Of a DNA stretch of 64,000 nt, positions 42,405 to 51,396 are shown in pieces; position 1 is the first letter of the stretch, and each line of letters starts with the position of its first letter. Origin of the DNA: Citreimonas sp042096055 (GTDB lineage: Bacteria; Pseudomonadota; Alphaproteobacteria; Rhodobacterales; Rhodobacteraceae). The notes beneath the pieces are model-generated. The model searched no databases and was not told where the DNA came from. It saw only the letters and a program-made list of their open reading frames with translations. The stretch is from positions 1 through 64,000 of the forward strand of contig NZ_JBELMH010000005.1 of the NCBI RefSeq assembly GCF_042096055.1, written 5' to 3'. A program made the position numbers and the translations under genes.

Positions 42405-43115
42405 TCAGCCCGCCGGTCTGGGGCGCGGGTCATCGCGCAGGAAATGCCATGCCAGCCACCCCACGAGCGCCATGAAGACCGCGCCGCCCGCGACCCACAT
42501 CAGCGCACCGGCCAGCTGCTGGTCGGCGAGCCCGCTCAGGCCGAAAGCGATCGCGTGCACCTCGTGCCAGGCGTGCCACGGCTCGGGCGCGAGGGTGACC
42601 ATCACCGCGTAAAGCGTCAGCTGCGTCGCGGTCAGTCCGGCCGCCGCCAACCCGCGCTCGGGGGCGGCACGCAACGCGGCGAACAGCGCCACGGCCGATC
42701 CGGTCAGGCTGAGATGCATCGCCCAATAGGTCAGGTCGGATTGCAACGTCGCGGCATAGGGTGCCGGTGCGTGCCAGCCCCAGAACAGCACCGCGAACAG
42801 CCCCGCCATCGGCAGCGCCGGCAGACGCAGGCGGGGGAGTGCTGCCGCGATCACCGGTGCGGCGACCAGCGTCAGCAGGATATGCTGCGCCACGCGGGCC
42901 GAGAACAGCGCCATCGACAGCGCACAGAGCGGGGAGACGAACAGCAGCGCCGCCAGTGCCCAGCCCGCGGCCATCAGGCGCCGGTCGTGCGCCACCCGCA
43001 TGCCCACGGCCAGCGCCACCGCCAGTCCCAGCAGCAGCGCCGGGTCCAGCGTCCAGCGCGACCAGAGCTCGGCCGGCACCGGCGGCGTTCCGCAGAAGGG
43101 GATGTAGGGATCCAT
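42405..43115 (-). CDS. ctaG: Cytochrome c oxidase assembly protein, caa3-type CtaG
   Basis: A 236-residue membrane protein with about seven helices of the caa3_CtaG family, found with caa3-type oxidases and needed for their maturation (probably copper delivery). Features: SMALFSARVAQHILLTLVAA with the conserved His, LFWGWHAPAP, YWAMHLSLTG and APEPWHAWHE, giving several membrane-embedded histidines suited to copper. It is distinct from the Cox11-type CtaG of mitochondria-like oxidases. GGAGG precedes the ATG at 43115. It directly follows the oxidase subunit genes. Confidence 0.88.
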   Translation of the reverse strand: MDPYIPFCGTPPVPAELWSRWTLDPALLLGLAVALAVGMRVAHDRRLMAAGWALAALLFVSPLCALSMALFSARVAQHILLTLVAAPVIAAALPRLRLPALPMAGLFAVLFWGWHAPAPYAATLQSDLTYWAMHLSLTGSAVALFAALRAAPERGLAAAGLTATQLTLYAVMVTLAPEPWHAWHEVHAIAFGLSGLADQQLAGALMWVAGGAVFMALVGWLAWHFLRDDPRPRPAG

Positions 43116-43124
43116 GATCGCCTC

Positions 43125-43454
43125 CTATCCTGTGCAGTTGCCCATCATGGCGATGGGCCAGAGGTTCGCGACGATCGCGAAAAGCGTGATGACGACGGTC
43201 CACCAGGACGCCTGCGCCAGCGTCCACCGCGGCTCGTCCGGGTCGAGCTGACCGCACAGCCGACCCGCGCGGACCAGCCAGACCAGCATCAGCAGGCCGG
43301 TCGCCAGCGTCAGGAACGTGGCCGCGGCGCGCGTCACGTCGGGGTCGAGCAGCCCGCGCGGCGCGCAGGCGGCCGAGATCAGCGCATAGATCGCGGTGAA
43401 GTGGACGGCCCACAGGATCACCGGGCGGGCGATATGCAGCGCCATCCGGGTCAT
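43125..43454 (-). CDS. Small membrane protein of the oxidase cluster
   Basis: A 109-residue protein with three predicted helices (about 10-30, 44-63, 82-103). It has no recognised metal ligands beyond scattered His/Cys. The start overlaps the ctaD stop as ATGA and the gene ends nine bases before ctaG, so it is clearly part of the oxidase operon. It could be a subunit-IV-like accessory of the terminal oxidase or an assembly factor; the family is not recognised. An alternative Met is three codons in. Confidence 0.7.
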   Translation of the reverse strand: MTRMALHIARPVILWAVHFTAIYALISAACAPRGLLDPDVTRAAATFLTLATGLLMLVWLVRAGRLCGQLDPDEPRWTLAQASWWTVVITLFAIVANLWPIAMMGNCTG

Positions 43455-45991
43455 GACGTGGCCACCAGAAGGAACCCTGCCGCGGCGATGGCCGTCATCG
43501 CGCCCGTCGCCTTGCACATTGTCATCAGAAGAAGGTCGGGCAGCGCCTGGCCCGGCTTGACCGCGCCCAGAAGCTTGCGCAGCAGGTTGATCGCGGCCCA
43601 CCACGCGATGACGGCCAGGTGCGCCACGACGAAGACGCTCAGCGCCCAGCCGGTGGCACCGAAGGCGCTGGCCCAAGGATCCACCGGCCACAGCGCCGCC
43701 ACCAGCACCGCGCAGGTTTCCAGCGCGATCAGCAGCAGCACGCCGTCCACCAGCGCCGCCGTCCGCAGCGCGCCGCGCGATGCGTTGCGCAGGCCCAGCC
43801 AGCCCAGCAATGCCACCGCCGCGCCGCCCGCGATCGCGCCAAGCGTCCACGGCACCAGCGGCTCGGCCACCCGGTCCGCGAATTCCGGCTGCACGTTCCA
43901 CAGGAACAGCGCGCCGAACAGCAGCGAGGCGAACAGCGCGTACGATATCAGCATCGTCCCCACCATCGAGACGTGCAGGTGCCCGCGCCGGTCGACCGCG
44001 TTGACCGGCAGGCGCAGCCCGTCGCGGATGCCGGCGTCGCGGGTCACGCCGCTGTCGGACGGCTCCCACACCCAGGCGGTGATGCCCGCAAGCGCGATGG
44101 CGAAGCCGACGGCCGTCAGCCAGTAGAGCGAGGCCAGCGTCGCGCCGAAGCCCAGCGCCACGCCGAAGGCGCTGATCAGCGGTGTCCACGTGGGGTGCGG
44201 CAGGCGCAGGATCTGGATCGGCTCGCCGCTGACCGGATCGCTGCCGATGGTCTCGCGCCGGTGGTCGGGGCAGGCCCGCAGCGCGCCTACCACATCATGC
44301 CCGGGCCGGTCGGTCAGCTCGGGCTGGTCCCACAGCGGCTCGCGCGAGCGGATCTCGGGGATGGCGCGGAAGTTGTAGCCCGGCGCTACCGGCTTGTAGA
44401 GCCATTCCAGCGTGCTCGCCCCCCACGGATTGCGCGGCGCGCGGGGCCCTTGGTGGAAATGGCGGACGAAATCCCAGACGAACAGCGCGACCCCGGCCGC
44501 CAGGATGTAGGCCCCAATCGACGAGAGCATGTTCAGACGGTCCCAGCCGATGCCTTCCGGGTAGGTCGCGATGCGCCGCGGCATGCCGCGCAGGCCCGTC
44601 AGGTGCATCATGAAGAAGGCAAGGTTAAAGCCCGCGAACATCAGCCAGAACACCCATTTGCCGATCCGCTCGGACAGCATCCGACCGGTCAGGTGCGGCA
44701 TCCAGTAATAAAGCGCGCCGAACATCGGGAAGACGAAGCCGCCGATCAGCACGTAATGCAGGTGCGCCACGACGAAGTAGCTGTCATGCGCCTGCCAGTT
44801 GAACGGCACGCTGGCCAGCATCACGCCCGTCAGACCGCCCAGCACGAAGATGAACAGGAAGCCCAGCACGAAAAGCATCGGCACGCTCAGCCGCGGCTTG
44901 CCTTGCGCCAGCGTCGCGATGAAGCAGAAGATCTGCACGCCGGTGGGCACCGCGACCATGGTCGAGGCGGCCGAGAACAGCGACAGCGACATGATCGGCA
45001 GGCCCGTGGCGAACATGTGGTGCGCCCACAACCCGAAGCTGAGGAACCCCATGCTGACCACCGCGGCGACCGCGAAGCCGTAGCCGAACAGGGGCTTGCC
45101 CACGAACGTGGGCAGCATGGTGGCGACCATGCCGGCTGCCGGCAGGAAGATGATGTAGACCTCGGGGTGGCCGAACAGCCAGAAGAGGTGCTGCCACAGC
45201 AGCGGATCGCCCCCCAGCGACGGGTCGAAGAACGGCAGCCCCAGCAGGCGTTCAGATTCCAGCAGGATCGAGCCGATGATCAGCGGCGGGAAGCCGACCG
45301 CGATCATGAAGGCGGTGACCAGCAGATACCACATGAAGATCGGCATCTTCGTCAGGCTCATCCCCGGCGCGCGCGAACACAGGATCGCGGCGATGATCTC
45401 GACGGCGGCGGTGACGCTCGCTATCTCGGCCAGGGTGATGCCGATCAGCCAGAAATCCGCCGACAGGCCGGGCGTGAACTCGGACGTCGACAGCGGCACG
45501 TACATGAACCAGCCGCCTTCGGGAGCCGCGTCGAACAGGAAGGACGACAGCACCATGATGCCGCCGAAGAGGTAGCAATAGTAGCCGAACGCGCCGAGCC
45601 GCGGAAACACCAGGTCGCGGGCTCCGATCATCAGCGGGATGAGGTAGACGCCGAACCCCTCGAGCATGGGGATCGCGAACAGGAACATCATGATCGTTCC
45701 GTGCATCGTGAAGACCTGGTTGTAGGTCTCGGCGTCCAGGAACGTGTTCTCGGGCACGATCAGCTGCGTTCGCACCAGCAGCGCCAGGAACCCCGCGATC
45801 AGGAAGAAGCAGAAGCCGGTGACGAGGAAGCGCTTGCCCACCACCCGATGGCTGACCGATGACCAGTAGCGCCAGCCCTGCGGCGTGTCCCATATCTGCT
45901 CGAACGACTTGTGCTGTTCGCCCTTGCGGGTGCCGCCGTAATCGGCCGCGTCGATCTGGTCCAGCGGGATATCGGTCGTGGTACTCGTCAT
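43451..45991 (-). CDS. ctaD: Cytochrome c oxidase, fused subunits I and III
   Basis: An 846-residue fusion: haem-copper subunit I (about 40-590) and a CoxIII-like domain (about 600-846). Haem and copper ligands are intact: H97, H275, H324, H325, H410 and H412, with the His-Tyr pair H275/Y279 and gate E277. By register with the Rhodobacter sphaeroides aa3 enzyme (constant offset 9 across H284, E286, H333/334, H419/421), the K-channel lysine K362 is Gln353. D132 is kept as D126, but N121 and N139 correspond to Val115 and Gly133. Proton uptake must therefore differ from the canonical A1 enzyme. ATGA overlaps on both sides. Confidence 0.93.
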   Translation of the reverse strand: MTSTTTDIPLDQIDAADYGGTRKGEQHKSFEQIWDTPQGWRYWSSVSHRVVGKRFLVTGFCFFLIAGFLALLVRTQLIVPENTFLDAETYNQVFTMHGTIMMFLFAIPMLEGFGVYLIPLMIGARDLVFPRLGAFGYYCYLFGGIMVLSSFLFDAAPEGGWFMYVPLSTSEFTPGLSADFWLIGITLAEIASVTAAVEIIAAILCSRAPGMSLTKMPIFMWYLLVTAFMIAVGFPPLIIGSILLESERLLGLPFFDPSLGGDPLLWQHLFWLFGHPEVYIIFLPAAGMVATMLPTFVGKPLFGYGFAVAAVVSMGFLSFGLWAHHMFATGLPIMSLSLFSAASTMVAVPTGVQIFCFIATLAQGKPRLSVPMLFVLGFLFIFVLGGLTGVMLASVPFNWQAHDSYFVVAHLHYVLIGGFVFPMFGALYYWMPHLTGRMLSERIGKWVFWLMFAGFNLAFFMMHLTGLRGMPRRIATYPEGIGWDRLNMLSSIGAYILAAGVALFVWDFVRHFHQGPRAPRNPWGASTLEWLYKPVAPGYNFRAIPEIRSREPLWDQPELTDRPGHDVVGALRACPDHRRETIGSDPVSGEPIQILRLPHPTWTPLISAFGVALGFGATLASLYWLTAVGFAIALAGITAWVWEPSDSGVTRDAGIRDGLRLPVNAVDRRGHLHVSMVGTMLISYALFASLLFGALFLWNVQPEFADRVAEPLVPWTLGAIAGGAAVALLGWLGLRNASRGALRTAALVDGVLLLIALETCAVLVAALWPVDPWASAFGATGWALSVFVVAHLAVIAWWAAINLLRKLLGAVKPGQALPDLLLMTMCKATGAMTAIAAAGFLLVATS

Positions 45992-46196
45992 TTCAGGCTC
46001 GCCAGCCAGGCCGTCACGGCGCGCAGTTCAGGGCCGCTCAGNNNNNNNNNNNNNNNNNNNNNNNNNNNNNNNNNNNNNNNNNNNNNNNNNNNNNNNNNNN
46101 NNNNNNNNNNNNNNNNNNNNNNNNNNNNNNNNNNNNNNNNNGTCATTTCAGGCTCGCCAGCCAGGCCGTCACGGCGCGCAGTTCAGGGCCGCTCAG
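45987..46196. repeat. Artefactual 55-bp duplication flanking an N gap between coxB and ctaD
   Basis: Bases 45987-46041 equal 46142-46196 (GTCATTTCAGGC at the start, GGCCGCTCAG at the end) with 100 N between (46042-46141). Collapsing gives a normal coxB-ctaD ATGA overlap. The copy at 45987-46041 is simply the coxB 3' end repeated. Confidence 0.95.
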
Positions 46197-47081
46197 GTGG
46201 TTGTAAGAGGGCATCTTGGCCCCGGGCTTCATGTCCTGCACGTCAGCGATCCAGCCGGCGAGGTTGCCCTTGTTCATGCGCCACATGCCGGCGCCCAGCG
46301 TGGCGCGGCCGCCGACGCGGGTCAGGTCGGGGCCGAGCATGCCGCCCTCGGCCACGCCGCGGACCTGGTGGCAGGCGGGGCAGCCGGCCGTTTCGAACAC
46401 CTCGCGCCCGGCGACGAGTTGGGGTTGTGCCGCATCCTCGGCCTCGCCCATCGTGTCCTCGAACCAGCGCAGGAACTCCTCGGGCTCCAGAACGACCACC
46501 TCGAAGGCCATCAGCGGATGCGACAATCCGCAGAACTCGGCGCACTGGCCGCGAAAGCGCCCGGTCTCGGTGGCCGTTACCGTCAGCGTGTTGGTGCGGC
46601 CGGGGATCATGTCCATCTTGCCGGCGATGGACGGCACCCAGAAGGAATGGATCACGTTGTCGGACATCAGCCGCAGCGTGACCGGCTGGCCGCGCGGCAG
46701 GACGATCTCGTTGGCGTCGCGCATGGCGAGGCCGCCGGGATCGTAGACCACGTCCCACCAGAACTGCTTGCCGGTGACGTCGATCACCAGCGAATCCGGA
46801 TGCGCGCGGGTGATGGCCTGCAGCGTCGAGGTCGAGAACACCATGACGATCAGGATCGACACCAGCGGCAGAACCACGCCGCCGCCGACGATCCACCAGG
46901 TGCGCCCGCCGCTGCGCGTCCAGGCGTACCAGACCAGCGCGATGAGCAGCAAAAAGACCACGCCGAAGGCGATGGTCATGCCCCAGGTCAGCGGCAGGAT
47001 CGCCGCCGCCCCCTGCCCCGCGGGATCGAGCGTCGATTGCGATCCGAATTCGCTCAGCGTGGATTGGTCGAAAGGCTCCAT
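46143..47081 (-). CDS. coxB: Cytochrome c oxidase subunit II with fused cytochrome c domain
   Basis: A 312-residue CoxB of the caa3 type. Two N-terminal helices (about 33-53 and 63-83) anchor a cupredoxin domain with the CuA ligands H145, C180, C184, H188 and M191 (GQCAEFCGLSHPLM). The C terminus carries a cytochrome c domain with haem motif CPACH at 234-238 and a probable Met ligand in MPSYNHLS. Electrons thus enter via the fused haem. The gene overlaps the upstream cytochrome c gene as ATGA (47081) and, once the artefactual gap is removed, overlaps ctaD. The QFWWDVVY aromatic patch is conserved. Confidence 0.93.
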   Translation of the reverse strand: MEPFDQSTLSEFGSQSTLDPAGQGAAAILPLTWGMTIAFGVVFLLLIALVWYAWTRSGGRTWWIVGGGVVLPLVSILIVMVFSTSTLQAITRAHPDSLVIDVTGKQFWWDVVYDPGGLAMRDANEIVLPRGQPVTLRLMSDNVIHSFWVPSIAGKMDMIPGRTNTLTVTATETGRFRGQCAEFCGLSHPLMAFEVVVLEPEEFLRWFEDTMGEAEDAAQPQLVAGREVFETAGCPACHQVRGVAEGGMLGPDLTRVGGRATLGAGMWRMNKGNLAGWIADVQDMKPGAKMPSYNHLSGPELRAVTAWLASLK

Positions 47082-47572
47082 CAGGATCCCCGCGGGTTCA
47101 GCAGGTACGCGGCCATGTCGCGGGCCTCGTCCTCGGTCAGGCCCAGCGCGGGCATGGCGGTGCGCGGCGCGAAGGCCGGCGGGTCCATCAGCCAGCGCGT
47201 CAGGTCGCCCGGATCGTTGGGCAGGATCCCGGCGATGTAGCCGCGCGACGCGAAGTCGTGCAGCGGAGGCCCGACCGAGCCCTGCGCGCTGCGGATGCCG
47301 GGAATGACGTGGCACGATCCGCAGCCGTGGAGCACCATCAGGTCGGCGCCCCGAACGGGATCTCCATGCAGAACCTGGCGGCTCGCCGACTGCCAGTCGG
47401 GTGGGGTGTTGTCCGGATCGGGGCGGAACCACGCCGCCACGCCCGTGGCCAGATCGTCCACCGGCTGCCACAGGGTGCGTGCCGGCCCCTCCGAGGGCGG
47501 CATCGCGGACCAGACCATCGAAGCCGTCGCGACCAGAAGCGCGGCCAGTATGCCGATCAGTCTCACAATCAT
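47081..47572 (-). CDS. Membrane-anchored monohaem cytochrome c
   Basis: A 163-residue cytochrome c. An N-terminal signal/anchor helix (MIVRLIGILAALLVATASMV) is followed by a class-I domain with haem motif CGSCH (84-88) and the probable axial Met in MPALGLTEDE. It most likely shuttles electrons from the dehydrogenase module to the CuA/haem domain of CoxB. Both ends overlap neighbours (ATGA with coxB, ATGA with the dihaem cytochrome), placing it physically between donor and oxidase genes. Confidence 0.87.
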   Translation of the reverse strand: MIVRLIGILAALLVATASMVWSAMPPSEGPARTLWQPVDDLATGVAAWFRPDPDNTPPDWQSASRQVLHGDPVRGADLMVLHGCGSCHVIPGIRSAQGSVGPPLHDFASRGYIAGILPNDPGDLTRWLMDPPAFAPRTAMPALGLTEDEARDMAAYLLNPRGS

Positions 47573-48420
47573 TCGGTTTCGACGTCGAGCGTCTCGGCCA
47601 TCGACTCGATCTCGGGCGACAGGCCCGTCGCGCCAAGGTTCCAATCCGCGTCGCGTTCGTCATCGGCGCGCACGCGGGCGTAGTATTCGCTGACCGCGCG
47701 CATGTCCTCGTCGCTCATCTTGCTGGCGATCGCCGACATCACGTTCATCGGGTCGTTGTCGCGCGTGCCTTCGCGCCACAGCATCAACTGGTGTTCCATG
47801 TAGGTGGCGTATTGCCCGGCCAGGTACGGCACGGACGGCGGATTGCCCGTACCGGACGGCCCGTGGCAGTTCACGCAGGCCGGGATGCCCTTTTCGGCCG
47901 AGCCGACCGCGCCCAGCATCCCGCCCCATTGCAGCAGGTCCGGAGAGATCTCGCCCGTCACGTTGCGGAACGGCGCGTCGATGGCGGCATAGTAGGTCGC
48001 CACAGCCTCCATCTCCTCCTCGGTCAGCTTCTGCGCGATGCCGGTCATGATCTCGTTCGGCCGCGCGCCCGAGGCGTAGTCCATCAGCTGCTTGTACATG
48101 TACCAGCCCGGCAGCCCGGCCAGCCGCGGGAACACGCCGGACCCGTCGCCGCGCCCGTTGGCGCCGTGGCACGTCACGCAGGCCATCCCCGAGCCGCCGC
48201 TTTCCGCGCCGCCCATGGCGACGAGACGGCCGCTTTCCAGCAGGTCGTCGTCCACCGGCTCCTCGACGCGGGCGTTGAACAGTGCCCGCTCGCTGTCGAG
48301 GTTGGCCATCAGCGCGTCGATGCCGGGCGTATCCGCGTAGTCCTGCGCGCCCGCCGACAAGGCGACGAGAGAACCAACCGTGAGAACCGCAGCGGCGGTG
48401 ATCTTGCTCAGGGGTGTCAT
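47569..48420 (-). CDS. Dihaem cytochrome c of the dehydrogenase module
   Basis: A 283-residue exported protein: signal peptide (1-25, ending LSAGAQ) and two c-type domains with haem motifs CVTCH (81-85) and CVNCH (182-186). Each is followed by the LAGLPGWYMYKQL or LAGQYATYMEHQL segment characteristic of the c4/gluconate-dehydrogenase cytochrome type. It would accept electrons from the GMC flavoprotein. It ends 16 bp upstream of the GMC stop side of the operon and overlaps the next cytochrome gene as ATGA. The acidic C terminus is long. Confidence 0.88.
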   Translation of the reverse strand: MTPLSKITAAAVLTVGSLVALSAGAQDYADTPGIDALMANLDSERALFNARVEEPVDDDLLESGRLVAMGGAESGGSGMACVTCHGANGRGDGSGVFPRLAGLPGWYMYKQLMDYASGARPNEIMTGIAQKLTEEEMEAVATYYAAIDAPFRNVTGEISPDLLQWGGMLGAVGSAEKGIPACVNCHGPSGTGNPPSVPYLAGQYATYMEHQLMLWREGTRDNDPMNVMSAIASKMSDEDMRAVSEYYARVRADDERDADWNLGATGLSPEIESMAETLDVETE

Positions 48421-48436
48421 GCGCGCAACTCCTGTA

Positions 48437-50376
48437 TCAGGCGTCCATCAGCGGTCGGGGATTCGGAAGGTAGTCGTTCTTCATGTGCTCAAGCGTCCAG
48501 TACGCCAGCCCCATCAGCGGCCCCGTCGGGTTGTAGCCGAGGTTCTGCGGGAACAGGCATGCGCCGAAGACGAAGACGTTGTGGTGGTCCCACATCTGGC
48601 CGTAGCGGTTGACCACGCTGGTCGACGGATCGGTGCCGATCACCGCGCCGCCGGTGTTGTGCGTCGTCTGGTAGGGCACGATGTCGTAGTTGCTGCCCTG
48701 CGCGGCCAGGTTCGAGGACGTGACCGACTGCACGTGTTCCATGTTCTCGGCGATCTCGACGGCGCGGTTCATGACGTAGTCGGACATGCGCCGGTCGTTG
48801 TCGGGAAAGTTGAACGTCATGCGCAGCAGCGGGCGGCCGTAGGCGTCGGTCCAAGTCGGGTCGAGGTCGAGGAAGTTCTCGGGTGTCGACATGCTCGAGC
48901 CGTGGACCACCAGGTCGCCGTGGTGGCCGTAGTTCTCGCGCACCGCGCGCTTCCATTCCGCGCCCCAGCGCGGGGTGCCGTCGGGCACCGGCTGATAGCT
49001 GATCGGGCGCCCGTGGTACTGCTTGCAGGCGATGTAGCCGCCGCCGACGAAGCCCAGGTCCGAATGGTCGAAGTTGTCGCCGTTGTAGTCGTCGACGACC
49101 ACGCCAAGCGCGCCCGCGCCCATGAAAGGGTTGGTGACGACGCTGTCGTCGAAGAACGCGTCGACCGAGGCGATGGTCTGGTATGCGTAGTTGCGGCCGA
49201 CTACGCCGGTGCGGGTCTCGGGGTCGTAGGGCTTGCCCAGGCCCGACACCAGCATCAGGTGTACGTTCCACAGCGCATAGGCGTTCATGCAGATCGTGTC
49301 GGCGGGCTGGAAGTATTCCCGCCCGTCCGGCCCGAGGTACAGCGCTCCGGTCGCGGTTTGCCCGTCGGCGGATTTCTCGATCCGCAGGACTTGGCTCTCG
49401 AAGCGGATCTCGAAGTTCTCGTGCTCCTTGATCCGGTCGTAGACGCAGATGATCGGGTCGGCCTTGGCGAAATAGCCGCAGCCGAAGCGTTCGCAGAAAC
49501 CGCAATAGGTGCAGGGGTGCAGCTTTGCGCCGTAGGGGTTCTCGTATTCGCGCGTGACGTTGGCCGACGGCATCGGGAACGGGTGCAGGCCCATGCGTTC
49601 CGCCGCACGCCCGAACAGCGTGTTCGAGATCGGCTGNNNNNNNNNNNNNNNNNNNNNNNNNNNNNNNNNNNNNNNNNNNNNNNNNNNNNNNNNNNNNNNN
49701 NNNNNNNNNNNNNNNNNNNNNNNNNNNNNNNNNNNNGGTGCAGGCCCATGCGTTCCGCCGCACGCCCGAACAGCGTGTTCGAGATCGGCTGTTTCATCGC
49801 CGGGTTGGGATAGTCCTGGCTGCGCGGCCCCTCGAAGACGTTGCCGCCCTCGCGCTGCTCGCCCTGCAGGTTGCCGGCATAGCCCGCGGCGCCGCAGATC
49901 CGCTCGAAGAAGTCGTAGTGCGGCTCGAGCTCGTCGTAGGTGACGCCCCAATCCTGTACATTCAAGTCCTCGGGGATGAACTGGCTGCCGTAGCGGTTCT
50001 CGTAATGCGTGCGCATCTCCAGATCGCTGGGCAGCGCGCGCCAGAGCTGCCCGTTCCAGTGGATGCCGGCGCCGCCCAGGCCCGAGCCTGGCAGAAACGA
50101 CCCCAGCCGGCGCATGGGCAGCGACTGCTGGCCGCGGTCGTTGCGGAAGGTCAGCGTCTCTTTCTTGACGTCGACCATGTGGTGGTGGCGTATCGCGTAT
50201 TTCAGCTCGTCATGCTCTTCGGGGCCGGCGAAGCTGGTGGCGTCGTGGCGATGCTCGCCCCGTTCCAGGATGATGCAGCGCTGCCCGGCATGGGCCAGTT
50301 CGTAGGCCGCGGTCAGGCCGGTCCAGCCACCGCCGATGATCAGCACGTCTGTCTTGGGAAGCGTCGTGGGGGCCAT
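48437..50376 (-). CDS. GMC-family flavoprotein dehydrogenase with cysteine cluster, interrupted by an artefactual gap
   Basis: FAD-dependent oxidoreductase of the GMC family, related to gluconate and sorbitol dehydrogenase large subunits; substrate unknown (a sugar, polyol or sugar acid is likely). FAD-binding GGGWTG at 15-20; C-terminal catalytic region VFGACLFPQNLGYNPTGPLM. A cluster C237, C240, C243, C248 (CTYCGFCERFGC) resembles the 3Fe-4S site of FAD glucose dehydrogenases. The N gap at 49637-49736 is flanked by a 55-bp duplication; collapsing 155 bp gives one 594-residue frame. There is no signal peptide, so export probably rides on the Tat-signal small subunit. AGGAG precedes the ATG. 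Confidence 0.9.
49582..49791. repeat. Artefactual 55-bp duplication flanking an N gap in the GMC gene
   Basis: Bases 49582-49636 equal 49737-49791 (GGTGCAGGCCCATG at the start, GATCGGCTG at the end) around 100 N (49637-49736). Removing one copy and the N restores a continuous frame, so the gene is intact. Confidence 0.95.
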
Positions 50377-50379
50377 GGA

Positions 50380-51078
50380 TCAGCTCTCCTGTCCGACGCT
50401 GCGGGGCGGCGTCCGGGGGTATTCGCCGTGCGCGATGCCCATCGGCGGCTTGTCGAAGGGGCGGTCGTGCTTGTCGACGTGGGAGAGGTAGTAGGCGTGC
50501 GCACCGGGGAAGCCGACCATCTTCCACCCGGCATAGGCGTTGTTGCCCATGTAGATCGGGTCCGAGAAGTAGCCCTCGTTCGCGAGGCTCAGAAGCTCGG
50601 TGAAGAAGGTCACCACCGGCACATCGGTGTCGCCCATCATGCCGTCGGATTCCGACATCGCCTGCACGTAGCGTTCGCGTCCGGCCGCGTCCTGCGCGGT
50701 CACGTCGTCCTCGGCCATCGCGGCGGCGATGCCCCGGCGCAGCAATTCCGCCGGCGGATAGGGCGCCTGGTAACCCTGCTCGGGCGTGCCGGTGTAGAAC
50801 GGCCCCTCGAGGTACAGGCGCGCGCCCTCGCCGTAATGGGTGGCCATCTGGAAATCGATGTAGTCGACCACGCCGGCCTGGCTGGCCGAGGGGTAATCGT
50901 CCTCGGGGATGAACACGTCGACGATGGCGGCCAGCCAGCGGGCCTCGTCGTCGGTCAGGAAGAACCACGGCCGGTCGTCCATCTGCGCGAAGGCGTGGCG
51001 GACGGGCGCACCGGCGGCCAGCGCGCCGCCCAACGCGATCTGGCCAAGGATGGCGCGGCGGGAAAACTGGGCCGGCAT
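50380..51078 (-). CDS. Gluconate-2-dehydrogenase-type small subunit, Tat-exported
   Basis: A 232-residue partner of GMC dehydrogenases (gluconate 2-dehydrogenase subunit 3 family). The N terminus has a twin-arginine signal (FSRRAILGQIALGGALAAGA, cleavage near APVRHAFA), so it and probably the piggy-backed flavoprotein are folded in the cytoplasm and exported to the periplasm. The mature part shows the family segment WLAAIVDVFIPEDDYPSASQ and YYLSHVDKHD. GGAG-type ribosome binding site before ATG 51078. It is first gene of the roughly 9.8-kb minus-strand cluster and has an EcfG-like promoter 33 bases upstream. Confidence 0.88.
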   Translation of the reverse strand: MPAQFSRRAILGQIALGGALAAGAPVRHAFAQMDDRPWFFLTDDEARWLAAIVDVFIPEDDYPSASQAGVVDYIDFQMATHYGEGARLYLEGPFYTGTPEQGYQAPYPPAELLRRGIAAAMAEDDVTAQDAAGRERYVQAMSESDGMMGDTDVPVVTFFTELLSLANEGYFSDPIYMGNNAYAGWKMVGFPGAHAYYLSHVDKHDRPFDKPPMGIAHGEYPRTPPRSVGQES

Positions 51079-51110
51079 CGCTCTCTCCTGTCAGGTCGTC
51101 TCGGGACTTC

Positions 51111-51135
51111 AACCCGGGGTACCTGCAGCGGTTCC
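51111..51135 (-). promoter_or_regulatory. EcfG-like promoter for the dehydrogenase-oxidase cluster
   Basis: Minus strand GGAAC (51135-51131), N16, GGTT (51114-51111), 33 bases ahead of the first ATG. One base off the CGTT consensus. Confidence 0.65.
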
Positions 51136-51338
51136 TGTAAATCTTCCCGCGAAAGGGTCCGGCAACCCAGCGGGTTCCACCTGCGTTGATCCAGCTTACT
51201 CATCGCCTGGCGGCGCAACTTCAGCACTGTGCGGCTTAGGCCGTTCGGTTTTCCGCCGAACCCGCACGACATGGCGCGAGCGCGTAGTTTTCAGCGCCCA
51301 CGCGCGCCGGGCACGCAACCCCCGCGGGAATTGCGCAA

Positions 51339-51364
51339 GGAACTTCAATGGCTGCCGTCCCGTT
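51339..51364 (+). promoter_or_regulatory. EcfG-type promoter for the symporter operon
   Basis: GGAAC 51339-51343, N17, CGTT 51361-51364, 33 bases ahead of the ATG at 51397. The rest of the 318-bp spacer between the two divergent operons holds no gene. Confidence 0.78.
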
Positions 51365-51396
51365 CAGGAAGCAGTTTCTCGAGTCCGGAGGTACCC

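Noticed and set aside
43619..45862. Long plus-strand open frame of 747 codons antisense to ctaD
   Set aside because: Composition is His/Arg/Gln-rich and mirrors the sense codons of ctaD. It has no domain or start signal, so it is a shadow frame.
45987..46196. Biological direct repeat or mobile-element target duplication at coxB-ctaD
   Set aside because: The 55-bp identity around exactly 100 N, repeated at two other gaps with the same length, is an assembly overlap.
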